From Nocardioides ganghwensis (GTDB lineage Bacteria; Actinomycetota; Actinomycetes; Propionibacteriales; Nocardioidaceae), in NCBI RefSeq assembly GCF_014779655.1, contig NZ_JACXYX010000018.1, positions 35,940-99,939 of the forward strand: a stretch of DNA of 64,000 bases, written 5' to 3'. Positions 1 through 9,413 of this stretch are shown here, piece by piece. Numbering within the stretch: the first letter of the stretch is position 1; every line of letters begins with the position of its first letter. Under the pieces are notes generated by a model. It was not told the DNA's origin and did no database searches. It saw only the letters and a list, made by a program, of their open reading frames with translations. The translations under genes were made by a program, and so were the position numbers.

Positions 1-2253
1 ACGGACCTTGGGATCGCGCAGGTATTCGTCGCCCCCCGCGACGCGACTGAGCGCGCGCAGTGCCGAGACGCCAAAGCCACCCAAGGCCATGTTGGTCAGG
101 ACGTCCGCGAGGTCGTCGGGGCGGCGGCCGAGCTCCTCGGCACTCACAGCGGCAGCACGACTCAGGTGCTCCTGGAATCGGGACTCGTTGTCCCCCTCCC
201 CCCACTCCTCCCCGTAGTCGAACGTGACCGCCTCGCTCGGCGCGAGGTCCATCGTGATCTGGTCGAGAAGCACGGGAGCCGCCCAGTACCAGGAGTCATC
301 CGCCGGCCCGGACTCAGGTCCAGCCGGCAGCGCTTCCAAGTGCCGCTCGATCTCGTTGCGGATCTCCGCCACCATCGTCTCCCGAGGCAGCGGGAGCGGC
401 GCCCTCAGGCGGCGCGCGACGTACAGGGGATCGCCGGCTGCCGCCAGCGCCGCGCACGGGTAGATCATGGCGAGAACGGGCATGCCGGACAGCCGCCCGT
501 CAGACCGGTTGAAGGCCAACAAGCCACGCTGTCGAGTGGCGTCGTACGCACGGTCTGTCGTTCCGCTGAGCTCTCGCAGGCGACGTTCGGCCTCATAGCT
601 CAGGACGCTGGAGATGGCCTTCGGGACGACGTTCCATGCCGAGAAGACCAGACGCTTGGTGAAGTCGCGAAGCTCGGGGTCTGCGTAGGCGCCCGTGGTC
701 TCGTAGTAGGGCATCGACGGTGGGATCCACGCCAGCCGATGAGCACCGCGATCGAGGACGTCGTGCGTCAGCGCACGCATCTTCGGATTTCCGGGCTCGA
801 GCTCTTCGTATCTGTTCACCGTCCGCTTGGTGAGGGACCGGGGGCTCTGGCGGATCGCCTGCTTGACCTCAGCGCTCTGGGCGCCCGCGCTCTCGAGCTC
901 CTTCTTGACTACGTAGCCGTCCATCAGCTCCAGGACGTAGGGCGAGCTGCGCCAGTACTCCAGCATGTCTTGTTGTCGGAGCGCCTTCGCGACCTTGCTG
1001 AGGAAGCGGTAGTCCGAGACGTCCTGCGGGGCGAGAGCCAGGCCGTCGAGCTCCTTCTCGACCACCATGCCGTCGCGGTCGGGTGTGGACGCGAGCCGCT
1101 CGGTGCGCACCATCACGCGCCGCAGCTCTGCTTGTACGACATCACGTGCCGCGGCAGCCTGCTCACGTTCGCCGCTCATCAAGCCCCGCCGGAGGTCAGC
1201 CAAGGAGTGTTTCACCCGTTCTGCTCGCTCCGGCCCGGCGAGGAAGTTGATCGTCTGCACGAAGTTGTCGTAGTGGTCCTCACCTTCCGCCTCGTCGGGC
1301 AACGTGTACATCTTGAACGGCGTCGCGGAGAGCAGCAGCAGCTTGGCCTCACCGTGGTCGAAGAGTGCGCGGGCGAGCTCCGCACCGGGGTTGTCGTCAT
1401 GGAGCAACGACGTGAACCTCTGGAACTCGTCGAGAACGATGATGTCGGGCTCCAGCGCGTGGACTGCCGCGCGAGCCATCATCTGCCGCATGGCGCCGAC
1501 GAGGGCATACCTTCGGCGGCTGAGAGGTCCCTCCGGCCACCAGCCGTCGTTCTTGTACTTGAACTCCTCGGCGGTCGCGAAGATCTCGTCCAGCGCGCTG
1601 TCGTGGTCGCCACGACCGGGATCCGTGCGCAGCTGCGCGACGAGCGCTCGACTGGTCTCGACCGGGATCGTGGAGCGGTCGAACTCGTTGACCTGGCGCT
1701 CGAAGTTCTTCAGCTGCGTGGCGCCGCGGAAGAAGCGCAACCAGTGTCGGCCCTTGAGCTCGGGCAACTCGCTTCGCAGCATCCAGTAGAGCAATACCCG
1801 TTCGCGGGCCGTGCCGCCGCTCTCGCTGACGTTGAAGGAGGTGCCCGGGCTGAACGAGACGAAGTTGAGCTTCCGCCCCTTCAGCTGGTCGATCTTCTGG
1901 GCCAGCAGGGTGAGCCGGTCGGCGAACTCGTCGGTGGCGCCGGATTCGTCACCCTCGAGCTCTGCGCCGACACGGAGCCTCGCCAGGTTCTGCCTGGCGA
2001 TCTGGGCGTTGCTGCAGATGTAGACCACGTCGATGCGATCCACCTTGTCCCACAGGTGCTCGATGGACTTCGCGATGACTCCTCGAGCGATCAGCGTCTT
2101 GCCCAATCCGACCTCGTCAGCGACGAGGAAACGCCGGACCGGGTCGTCGCCCCACAGGCGGTCATCGATGTAGTCGACCGTCGCTCGCTGGAAGTCTTTC
2201 AGTCCCTGGAGCTCGGCCTCGGCGTCCGGCCGCCGCACCTGCTTCTTGCTCAT
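1..2253 (-). CDS. SF2/SNF2-like DEAD-box helicase of a candidate defence operon, C-terminus cut by window edge
   Basis: 751 codons are visible and run off the left edge with no stop. The Walker A region ADEVGLGKT is at residues 45-53, the Walker B/DExx box VLDEFQRF near 273-280, motif III LLLSATPF near 306-313, and the start of a second RecA lobe (KRLVFSAW) further on. This is the architecture of RapA/SNF2-like and DrmA-like translocases, so an ATP-driven DNA or RNA motor is likely. The ATG overlaps the stop of the PLD gene as ATGA, so the two are translationally coupled and the helicase is the third gene of the operon. Assignment to a helicase superfamily is firm. The substrate and the anti-phage role are inferred from the island and the partner genes. 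Confidence 0.8.
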   Translation of the reverse strand, partial: MSKKQVRRPDAEAELQGLKDFQRATVDYIDDRLWGDDPVRRFLVADEVGLGKTLIARGVIAKSIEHLWDKVDRIDVVYICSNAQIARQNLARLRVGAELEGDESGATDEFADRLTLLAQKIDQLKGRKLNFVSFSPGTSFNVSESGGTARERVLLYWMLRSELPELKGRHWLRFFRGATQLKNFERQVNEFDRSTIPVETSRALVAQLRTDPGRGDHDSALDEIFATAEEFKYKNDGWWPEGPLSRRRYALVGAMRQMMARAAVHALEPDIIVLDEFQRFTSLLHDDNPGAELARALFDHGEAKLLLLSATPFKMYTLPDEAEGEDHYDNFVQTINFLAGPERAERVKHSLADLRRGLMSGEREQAAAARDVVQAELRRVMVRTERLASTPDRDGMVVEKELDGLALAPQDVSDYRFLSKVAKALRQQDMLEYWRSSPYVLELMDGYVVKKELESAGAQSAEVKQAIRQSPRSLTKRTVNRYEELEPGNPKMRALTHDVLDRGAHRLAWIPPSMPYYETTGAYADPELRDFTKRLVFSAWNVVPKAISSVLSYEAERRLRELSGTTDRAYDATRQRGLLAFNRSDGRLSGMPVLAMIYPCAALAAAGDPLYVARRLRAPLPLPRETMVAEIRNEIERHLEALPAGPESGPADDSWYWAAPVLLDQITMDLAPSEAVTFDYGEEWGEGDNESRFQEHLSRAAAVSAEELGRRPDDLADVLTNMALGGFGVSALRALSRVAGGDEYLRDPKVR

Positions 2254-4061
2254 GGTGCCTCCTTGGCCGCCACGACGACGTGCCACAGGGCCTCAAAGTC
2301 CTCACCGAGATCCGGCAGCGCGCCGTCGGCGTCTCGCAGGTCGTCCATCAAGGACTTCACGCGGTCGATCGAGTCGTCGTCGCGTGCTGCTGCCCTCACG
2401 AGCGGCTCCAGCAGGATCAAGTCGTCGACCCAGCTGCCACCCCACCTGTGGTCACCGGCAGGCTCGTCGTTTGTCGCGTCCAGGAGAGCGGACGTGATGT
2501 CATCGATCCCGGGATCCTTCAGGAGCAGCGCGAGGTAGCGCAGGATGTCCTCGACCCGGGAGAGGAGCTCGCGCAGCACCCGCCTTGCGCGGTCCTCGGG
2601 CGCACCGATGAGGTCGACGCGGAGTGCGCTGGACTTCTCGACCACCACTCCGTCCCGCTCGACCCGGGTGCGCACCGCGACGAATGGCGTGATGTCTGCA
2701 TGCGCGAGACCACGCCAGGAGGTCGAGCTGTCCAGTGAGCGGTCGAGCTGGGGCTTCAAGGTGATCGGGCGTACCCAGGTCTGGCCGGGATCGACAGGCC
2801 GCGACTCGAGCTCCAGTCGCGCGTCGTACTCCTCGCCGGTGCTCGAAACGGTGAGGCTCGGACGAGCCCCCGCCAGGGCGACGTGGAACTCCTCAATCTC
2901 ACGCTCGAGATCGAACGTGAGGTCGGGCTGGGGATCGGCCGAGGCTTGATAGGGCTGCAGCAGGCGGGTGAATCCGGTCTGCTTGTCGTCGTCCTTGAGG
3001 ATGGCGGCGGCGCCGCAACTCGAGGTCGGCCCTGTGAGCAGGACCCCGAACTCGATGTTGCCGCCGAACGCCGCGGATGTCGCGTTGGCGGACCCCGTGA
3101 GCAGCGTGGCCTCTCGCGCGACGTCCCAAGCGAACACCTTGGCGTGCAGACCTGTCTTGACCTCCCAGGCACGGGTGTCGCCATCTTCGGATTCTTCGTC
3201 GCCATCGAGGTCATCTGGAGGCGCATCCGCGTGCGGTTGGAGCACCCGCGTGTCGAAGCCGGCCAGGGCGTCAGCGCCGAGACGATCGAAGGTGTCCGGT
3301 CTCGACACGATGGTCGTGCCGGCGGGCAGCTTGCGCACGGTCGTCACATCCAGGAAGGGCGAGATCACCGCACTCGTGTCGGCTCGCACCGGCAGCGGCC
3401 AGGCGGCGCCGCCGGGCGTGCCGAAAGGCAGCAGCGTGCCCTCGGTGAACGGCGAAGGCACCGCGAACCTCCGATCTCGAAGGGTCCCGGCCACATGGCG
3501 CACGAGCGCTGCCCGTGCCAGCGGGACATCACGCACGCTGAGGTCCACGAGCTCCTCGAGGAAGGACGCTGCGGGTTCGGCCGACATCTGGTGGGTGGCG
3601 CTAGGGTCCTCGTCCGTCGAGAGCACGGTGTCCCAGCAGCGGTCACCGGTGAGGTTGCGGCTCAGGCAGACGAAACGGTGCGTGAACTCCCCTGTGATGT
3701 TGGTGAACCGCAGCACCCAGATCTTGGGATGGAACACCCGGCCCGGCGGGGGTACGACCTCGACAACGGTGTCCTCTGCGAAGACGGTGAGCTTGCGGTA
3801 GGTCGAGGGCACGTGGATCCCGCCTGCTTGGCAGAACACGACCGTGCGTTCGGCGTACCGCCGGATGGCCTCGAGCAGCTCGTGCGGGGCGGCCCCCTCG
3901 ATGCCGTTGTCGACTTGGTCGTAGGCCGCCATCGACAGGGGAGCGAGCAGGAGGGAGTTGATGTCGAGCGTGTATGTCGTCGCGATCGCGGCGTCGATCC
4001 TCCAGCCGTGAGGGGGGCGCAGGGCGTCTGTCAACAGGTGTCGTACGTCGGGGTTGAGCAC
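2250..4061 (-). CDS. Phospholipase D-fold nuclease-like protein with two HKD-type half sites
   Basis: 603 residues from the GTG chosen here. An in-frame ATG lies 18 nt upstream, but GGAGG sits 6 nt before the GTG. Two half sites typical of PLD enzymes are visible: HPK at residues 111-113 followed by SRN at 134-136, and HAK at 306-308 followed by GSANAT at 323-328 and an acidic residue at 337. Together they could build one active site that hydrolyses phosphodiesters in nucleic acid, as in DrmC-like nucleases. The start is one base past the stop of the DUF6361-like gene, and the stop overlaps the helicase start. PLD proteins beside helicases recur in defence loci such as DISARM, but no DUF1998 or methylase gene is seen here. 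Confidence 0.75.
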   Translation of the reverse strand: MLNPDVRHLLTDALRPPHGWRIDAAIATTYTLDINSLLLAPLSMAAYDQVDNGIEGAAPHELLEAIRRYAERTVVFCQAGGIHVPSTYRKLTVFAEDTVVEVVPPPGRVFHPKIWVLRFTNITGEFTHRFVCLSRNLTGDRCWDTVLSTDEDPSATHQMSAEPAASFLEELVDLSVRDVPLARAALVRHVAGTLRDRRFAVPSPFTEGTLLPFGTPGGAAWPLPVRADTSAVISPFLDVTTVRKLPAGTTIVSRPDTFDRLGADALAGFDTRVLQPHADAPPDDLDGDEESEDGDTRAWEVKTGLHAKVFAWDVAREATLLTGSANATSAAFGGNIEFGVLLTGPTSSCGAAAILKDDDKQTGFTRLLQPYQASADPQPDLTFDLEREIEEFHVALAGARPSLTVSSTGEEYDARLELESRPVDPGQTWVRPITLKPQLDRSLDSSTSWRGLAHADITPFVAVRTRVERDGVVVEKSSALRVDLIGAPEDRARRVLRELLSRVEDILRYLALLLKDPGIDDITSALLDATNDEPAGDHRWGGSWVDDLILLEPLVRAAARDDDSIDRVKSLMDDLRDADGALPDLGEDFEALWHVVVAAKEAP

Positions 4062-4062
4062 G

Positions 4063-5229
4063 TCATGCCTCCAAGCCATCAGCGATGTCGTTGAGGTGGC
4101 TCCGTGCGATCGACCAGCGGAAGTCAAGCGGTCCGGTCCCAGCGCCGACGCCCCACGTGGAGCGGGCATCGGCGTAGGTGATCCGGGCCCGGCCGCGCTT
4201 GAGACGCAGCTCCCTCATGGTGACGAGGTCACGGGCAGCCTGCGAGGCATGTGTATCTGTGGCGGCCAACTGCCACCAGTCGTTGAGAAAGGTCTGAGTC
4301 GCCGGTCGGATCCTTGGGTTCAGGTGGAGGAGCCTCGTCCAGAACTGCTGTCGATCCCAACCGTCGAAGATGCCATGCACCTCGAGGTCCTCAGCCCAAG
4401 CGGACAGGGCGCCCGTGAACTGCTCCACCAGCTCCTCGTTGTCTGCAAGCTCGGCCAAGATCAGGTTGTAGAGGATCGCAGGGCCGGTTCCGGTGAAGTG
4501 GAAACGTCTCGCTTCATCGACCAGCTCGGCGATCGGCCGGGGGAACTCGTCGTGCGCCTCGTGCTCCCAGAGTCGGCCCGCGCCGGAGTCGGGATGGTGG
4601 ATGGCGAGCCAGGCGAAGAGCGAGTCGCGCTTGCTCGTGGCGATCTGTGTCTTGAGGAACTCAGCTTCGTCGCGACTCAGGTCGAAGGTGGCGCTCGTCG
4701 TCAGGTCCTCCGGCATCCTCGGAAGGTGGGTCATGCCGAGGTGGTCAAGGCTGGTGCCGTCGGCGTCAGGGTCGTCGATCGTCGACGACCGTTGGGCCGC
4801 GTTGCGGAAGTAGCCGGAGATGGTGGTCTTCCACCTCCTGATGCCCAGCGTCTCGAGACTGGCCCAGTAGAGGGCGCTGGGCATGGTCTTCAGCGACTTC
4901 TTCGCATCGCGACCTATCACCCCCTGCACCTCCTGACCGGCGATCAGGGAGTGGATGAGCTCGGTCTCCCGGCGGCGAAGTTCTCCCTGAGCCTTCTCAG
5001 CCGGCCACCGGTGGCGCGCCACGTCGTTGACCAACCAAGGGATGAAGAGGAGGTAGCGCGCGCGAGTGTGCAGCGTCGAAGTCCCTGGAAAGAACGCGTT
5101 GGAGAACGTGTCCCGCACACTTCCGATCCCCAGCTCGTCGACGGTGGACGAGTCCTCGAACAGCTTGACGACCTCGAGCATCGCGCTGCGATGCGAGTCG
5201 TCCCCGTCGAGCCACCCGAAATGAGCCAC
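4063..5229 (-). CDS. DUF6361-like protein, first gene of the helicase-PLD operon
   Basis: About 388 residues. The N-terminus AHFGWLD followed by DELGIGSVRDTFSN and FFPGTSTLHTRARYLLFIPWL matches what I recall of the DUF6361 family, whose members are around 400 residues and of unknown function. I chose GTG at 5229 because family members begin close to FGWLD. A TTG at 5265, just after an in-frame TGA, would add 12 residues. The protein has no obvious catalytic motif and is rich in aromatic and charged residues. It leads the three-gene operon and probably recognises a target or scaffolds the nuclease and helicase, but that role is inference. Confidence 0.7.
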   Translation of the reverse strand: MAHFGWLDGDDSHRSAMLEVVKLFEDSSTVDELGIGSVRDTFSNAFFPGTSTLHTRARYLLFIPWLVNDVARHRWPAEKAQGELRRRETELIHSLIAGQEVQGVIGRDAKKSLKTMPSALYWASLETLGIRRWKTTISGYFRNAAQRSSTIDDPDADGTSLDHLGMTHLPRMPEDLTTSATFDLSRDEAEFLKTQIATSKRDSLFAWLAIHHPDSGAGRLWEHEAHDEFPRPIAELVDEARRFHFTGTGPAILYNLILAELADNEELVEQFTGALSAWAEDLEVHGIFDGWDRQQFWTRLLHLNPRIRPATQTFLNDWWQLAATDTHASQAARDLVTMRELRLKRGRARITYADARSTWGVGAGTGPLDFRWSIARSHLNDIADGLEA

Positions 5230-5385
5230 CTCAGAGATAAAAGCGCAGGGATCGAGGAGCGTCAACGATCATTCAGGTGGGTGCGAACGATGCGAGTCGG
5301 ACAGTGCAGGCGCCGTGACAACGTCGGGCCGCTGCACCCGGCACCCTGCTGGACCGATTCCCTGCAAGGGCCGGCAGTTGCGGGC

Positions 5386-5391
5386 TAACGT
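5386..5391 (+). promoter_or_regulatory. -10 box of leaderless ATPase gene
   Basis: TAACGT ends 7 nt before the ATG at 5399, and there is no Shine-Dalgarno sequence. This spacing puts the transcription start at or next to the A of the ATG. Confidence 0.5.
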
Positions 5392-5398
5392 CAGCGAC

Positions 5399-7861
5399 AT
5401 GGCCGGAGACCTGGTGCGGTGGGTGGACCAACAGCTCGAGGAGTCGGGGCTCGATGACGAGACCGGGCTTCTGATCCTCGCCGCTCTCGAGGGCGACCGA
5501 GTACTGCGCGGCTACCTCGATGACAAGACCGCACCCGAGCGACCCTCGGCCGAGGCGAGCACCGCACGCGAGCCGGGCGGAACGTTCCTGAGCTCTCTCG
5601 CCGTGGAGGGATTCCGCGGCATCGGCCCGGCCGTAAATGTGCCGCTGACCCCGCGTCCTGGCCTCACGATCATTGCGGGACGCAACGGGTCGGGGAAGTC
5701 GAGCCTGTCCGAGGCGCTGGAGTTCGTGCTCACCGGCGACACATACCGTTGGAACAAGTCGTCGGTCGAGTGGCGCAAGGCGTGGCGCAACCTCCATCAC
5801 CCCCACGCCAAGGTCGAGGTCGGGCTCGTCGAGGAGGACTCCGGTCCGCTCAAGGTGACAGCCACGTGGGTAGACGACGAGAGCACAGTCGACAACGCGA
5901 CCGTCAAGTCGCAGCGCGCCGGGGAGAAGCAGACCGACGGACTCGGCGAGCTCGGCTGGGCCAAGGCCCTCGAGCAGTTCCGCCCGATCCTGTCGTACGA
6001 CGAGCTCGGAGGGCTGCTCGAGGGGGGCCGCGCCCAGCTGTACGACGCGCTGACCAGCATCCTGGGTGTTGACCAGCTCAGCGACGCCCTCAAGCGCATC
6101 CACGTCCAGCTGCAGGAGCGCAAGAAGCCTGGCACCGAGCTGTCCGCCCGACGGCGCCAGCTGGCCACCCAAGTCGACTCCATCGACGACGAGCGGGCCG
6201 AGTCGGCCAAGAAGTTGTTGGGCAAGACGGCTCCCGATGTCGCCGCATTGCGCGCGTTGGCCACCGGCTCGGCAACGGTCGAGACCGGCCCCGTGGCGGC
6301 ACTGCGTCGGCTCGTCGCACTGCCCGACCCCTTTACCGCCGACGAGGTGAACCGAGCGGTCGGCCTGCTGCGTTCGGCCGTCGCCGGCCTGGCCGACGCC
6401 AAGGACGAGGTCTCCGAGAGGTCGATGGCCCGACTCGAGCTGCTCGAGACGGCCTTGAGCGTGCACAAGACCCACGGTGACATGCAGTGCCCGGTGTGCC
6501 GCACCGGCGAGCTGGATGCCGAGTGGCACTCCCTCAGCAGTGAGCTCGTCTCCCAGCAGCGCAAGGAGTACTCCGAGGTGCGCCGCGCGCGGCAGGACCT
6601 GACGGTGGCGCTCAGCACCGCGAGACGCTTGGTCGCTCCCCCGCCGGTCGCCCTTTCCAGCGCGCCGGTGCCCGAGCTCGACGACGCCGTACGGTGCGCC
6701 CGGCAGGCGTGGGACGCATGGGCCGATGTCCCAGCCGGTCACGACGCGGCCACAGCCACGGCGCTCGCCGACCACCTCGCGGGGCAATCGGAACTGGCGA
6801 CATCGCTTAGTGACCTGCGCGGAGCGGCGCAGGCGAGGGTGGCCGAGCTCGACGACGTGTGGCAGCCGTTCGCCTCCCAGCTCGCCGGCTGGTGCGACGC
6901 ATGGACCGCGTGGCTGGCGGACAAACCACTGGTGGACCAGCTGAATGCGGCCCACCAGTGGCTCAAGGAGAACGACCTCCGCCTCAAGAACGAGCGGCTT
7001 GCCCCGATCGAGGTGAGCGCCCGCGGCGCGTGGGCGCGGCTGCGCCAGGAGAGCAACGTCGACATCGGAAACCTGACCCTGACCGGCTCGGGCAACCAGC
7101 GCCGGGTGGTGATCGACGCATCGGTCGATGGCACGCAGGTGCAGGGGTTCACTGTGCTGAGCCAGGGCGAGCTGCACGCTCTTGCCCTGTCGCTCTTCCT
7201 GCCGCGCGCCACCATGGCCGCCTCGCCCTTCCGGTTCGTGGTCCTCGACGACCCGGTGCAGGCGATGGACCCTGCCAAGGTCGACGGCCTGGTGGAGCTG
7301 CTGTCCGACTTGGCTCAGACCCGCCAGGTGATCGTGCTGAGCCACGACGACCGGCTCGCCGCCGCCGTACGCCGTGCCGACGTCGACGCGACGGTCCTCG
7401 AGGTGGCTCGCGGCTCGGGGTCGCGCGTGAGCGTCACCATCGCCACGGACCCCGCGGCGCGCTACATCGGCGACGCGTTCGCGCTCATCCGGGAGACCGA
7501 GGAGGATCGACTGCCCGACGCCGTCATGCGTCGTACGCTGCCGGGCTTGCTCAGGTTTGCCGTCGAGGCCGTCGCCCGAGACAGGTTCTTCGGCTCGCAG
7601 CTCGAGTCGGGCGTGGCCCTGGACGACGTGGAGGACGCCTGGACGTCGGTGTCGACCACCAGGGACCGTGTGGGGCTGGCGGTCTTCGGCGAGTCTCGCC
7701 CCCACCACGAGCTCGACCAGTGGGCGGCTGCTCCCTACCGGAAGTTCGCGCTGAGGAGCATCGGAGCCGCGATGCACTCCGGCCTTAAGGCCGACCTCGA
7801 CGCGCGCGACGCCGTACGCGACGTGGAGAAGCTCATCGCCGACCTACGGGGCGGGTCGTGA
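5399..7861 (+). CDS. SbcC/RecF-like SMC-family ATPase with zinc hook
   Basis: 820 residues. The Walker A GRNGSGKSS is at 94-102, a CPVC zinc-hook-like motif at 364-367 lies inside a helical arm region, the ABC signature-like LSQGELHAL starts at 587, the Walker B VVLDDPVQAMD is at 614-624 and the H-loop LSHDD is near 647. A further helical domain of about 150 residues follows the ATPase head; its RSIGAAMHSG stretch resembles the N-H signatures of some HEPN-like nucleases. The stop overlaps the next gene as GTGA. The fold resembles RloC and SbcC sensors that detect DNA ends. A defence role is inferred from the island and the partner gene. Confidence 0.75.
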   Translation: MAGDLVRWVDQQLEESGLDDETGLLILAALEGDRVLRGYLDDKTAPERPSAEASTAREPGGTFLSSLAVEGFRGIGPAVNVPLTPRPGLTIIAGRNGSGKSSLSEALEFVLTGDTYRWNKSSVEWRKAWRNLHHPHAKVEVGLVEEDSGPLKVTATWVDDESTVDNATVKSQRAGEKQTDGLGELGWAKALEQFRPILSYDELGGLLEGGRAQLYDALTSILGVDQLSDALKRIHVQLQERKKPGTELSARRRQLATQVDSIDDERAESAKKLLGKTAPDVAALRALATGSATVETGPVAALRRLVALPDPFTADEVNRAVGLLRSAVAGLADAKDEVSERSMARLELLETALSVHKTHGDMQCPVCRTGELDAEWHSLSSELVSQQRKEYSEVRRARQDLTVALSTARRLVAPPPVALSSAPVPELDDAVRCARQAWDAWADVPAGHDAATATALADHLAGQSELATSLSDLRGAAQARVAELDDVWQPFASQLAGWCDAWTAWLADKPLVDQLNAAHQWLKENDLRLKNERLAPIEVSARGAWARLRQESNVDIGNLTLTGSGNQRRVVIDASVDGTQVQGFTVLSQGELHALALSLFLPRATMAASPFRFVVLDDPVQAMDPAKVDGLVELLSDLAQTRQVIVLSHDDRLAAAVRRADVDATVLEVARGSGSRVSVTIATDPAARYIGDAFALIRETEEDRLPDAVMRRTLPGLLRFAVEAVARDRFFGSQLESGVALDDVEDAWTSVSTTRDRVGLAVFGESRPHHELDQWAAAPYRKFALRSIGAAMHSGLKADLDARDAVRDVEKLIADLRGGS

Positions 7862-8196
7862 GCGACCTCCTGACGCTCGCTCGGGCCCAGCTCGACGCCG
7901 GCGACGCTGGTAGCAGCCGACGCGCCTGCTGGCTCGCGCGCTCGGCGATGGAGGAGGCGCTCGACACGTTGCTGCTGGAGCGCGGCGTCGACACAGGCCC
8001 GTTGGCAAGCACCCGGGCCAAGCTCTCCTGCCTCGAGGTGACGTACGACGACGAGCCGGGCCTCGCCGCCCGGGCGCAGTACGCCTGGACACGGCTGTCC
8101 GAGGCGTGCCACCACCACGCCTACGAGCTCTCCCCCACCGCGCTCGAGGCTAGAGACCTGGTCGACGCCGTCTCCCGGCTGACCGACAGGTGCTGA
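7858..8196 (+). CDS. Small helical partner of the SMC-like ATPase, possibly HEPN-like
   Basis: 112 residues, predicted all-helical from composition, with repeated ARSAMEEALDTLL and AQYAWTRLSEACHHHAYEL segments. The GTG start overlaps the ATPase stop by 4 bp, so the two are almost certainly co-translated and probably interact. The helix-rich SEACHHHAYEL stretch recalls small HEPN or nucleotidyltransferase-partner proteins of toxin and defence operons, but I see no complete RxxxxH motif. I do not recognise the family. The existence of the gene is well supported; its function is open. Confidence 0.6.
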   Translation: MSDLLTLARAQLDAGDAGSSRRACWLARSAMEEALDTLLLERGVDTGPLASTRAKLSCLEVTYDDEPGLAARAQYAWTRLSEACHHHAYELSPTALEARDLVDAVSRLTDRC

Positions 8197-8266
8197 TGCC
8201 GCCCGCGCACCACCTGGATCCGCTGAACGCGCAGCATCGCACCTCGATCTGAGGTTTGATCGGTCC

Positions 8267-9400
8267 GTGGCCATGCAACCGTCTCTCGAACCGGACGACG
8301 CCCGACGTAGGCTGCGCGAAGCGGCCGTCCACCACGGCTTGCGGATCTTCGACGCAGTGCCGGCGCAGAACGCAGCGGCATCGGTCTGGTGGCCAGAGCC
8401 TCTCGACCCCGAGGGCTTCGTCGGCACAGCCGCGGAGCTGGGGATGCGCATCCTGCACATCGAGGAACCTCACTCGGAGATGATCGAGGACTGGGGTCTC
8501 GCGATGTTTGCGCTGGACGGAGTCCTGCACTGGTACGAGTGCGGCAGGTCTGCGGGCGATCCTGAGGACGACGACGACGTCACGGTCGAGATCGAGGAGG
8601 AGGACGAGCTGCCCACGCCCGCGGGCGACGCGACGGGGCGCACCAAGCGGGAGGTGATGGCGATGGTCAAGGCCATCGTCGACGATCCTGAGTACGACCC
8701 CTACCACCTCGACGTGGAGGCTGTGCTCGACAGGCACGCCGGATCCCTCACGCCCGACGAGCGTGCGAACGTTGACATGGAGGCCCGTATACGGTTCTCG
8801 CCCGTCTTCGATGCCCTTCGCCGCCGTGCTCGACCCATTGCCGAAAGCCTTGTCTCTCAGCACGCCCCCGATCCGTTCTTGTCCTACGACATGAAGGTGG
8901 TCGACTGGGTGAGAGAGCGAGCCCCCGAGCTCGAGCCGCGCATGGCGTCCTACGTCGCGCCGTGGATCGACGAGAAGCTCGACAAAGACAGGCAGCGCGC
9001 CTACCGGCGAGCTGAGGACGCGGCGCGCGACGTGTTGGCTTCGCTGGACCCTGAGACCCGTGATCGCTTTGGCTTCGCCTCACGCAACGCCATCCGAGAT
9101 GGGATGGTCGCCGAGGCGGTCGACGAGCTCTCGGAGACCCTCGAACACTTCGACCGTCTCCGCGACCACGTGCTCTACAAGATGCGCGGCTTGGAGGAGG
9201 AGCTGTACGGACTGTCCCGCGAAAAGCGCTACGCCACCGTGGCTCAAGCGCTCGCGCAGCGCCTCCCCAGCAAGGCGGCGGTTGCACGCGAGCTGGGCAT
9301 CACTCCCAACACTCTCAACCGCCTGCTCACGTCGTACCCCCAGGACGTGGACATCGACGAGTCGGATCATCTGAGGCGACTCCTGGAGGCCAACCAGTGA
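8267..9400 (+). CDS. Unknown protein with C-terminal HTH, first of a tandem paralogous pair
   Basis: 377 residues from GTG 8267; ATG 8273 is an alternative start. The layout is an N-terminal domain of about 85 residues (GLRIFDAVP, then EPLDPEGFVGTAAELGMRILHI), an acidic linker (residues 96-115), a helical middle containing DDPEYD and SLDPETRDRFGF, and a C-terminal helix-turn-helix, SKAAVARELGITPNTLNRL. The same layout recurs in the following gene, and roughly half of the last 55 residues are identical. I do not recognise the family. The terminal HTH suggests DNA binding and the rest could be a sensor. The downstream copy starts 13 bp after this stop. Confidence 0.6.
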   Translation: MAMQPSLEPDDARRRLREAAVHHGLRIFDAVPAQNAAASVWWPEPLDPEGFVGTAAELGMRILHIEEPHSEMIEDWGLAMFALDGVLHWYECGRSAGDPEDDDDVTVEIEEEDELPTPAGDATGRTKREVMAMVKAIVDDPEYDPYHLDVEAVLDRHAGSLTPDERANVDMEARIRFSPVFDALRRRARPIAESLVSQHAPDPFLSYDMKVVDWVRERAPELEPRMASYVAPWIDEKLDKDRQRAYRRAEDAARDVLASLDPETRDRFGFASRNAIRDGMVAEAVDELSETLEHFDRLRDHVLYKMRGLEEELYGLSREKRYATVAQALAQRLPSKAAVARELGITPNTLNRLLTSYPQDVDIDESDHLRRLLEANQ

Positions 9401-9413
9401 AAGGGACTCGCCC

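Noticed and set aside
166..2538. Long plus-strand open frame opposite the helicase gene
   Set aside because: The minus-strand frame encodes clear helicase motifs with proper spacing and a coupled start. The plus frame is Arg/Leu/Val-rich with no domain, a GC-codon shadow.
1..5229. DISARM system
   Set aside because: A helicase and a PLD protein are present, but no DUF1998 (DrmB) protein or methyltransferase is adjacent, and the third gene is DUF6361-like.
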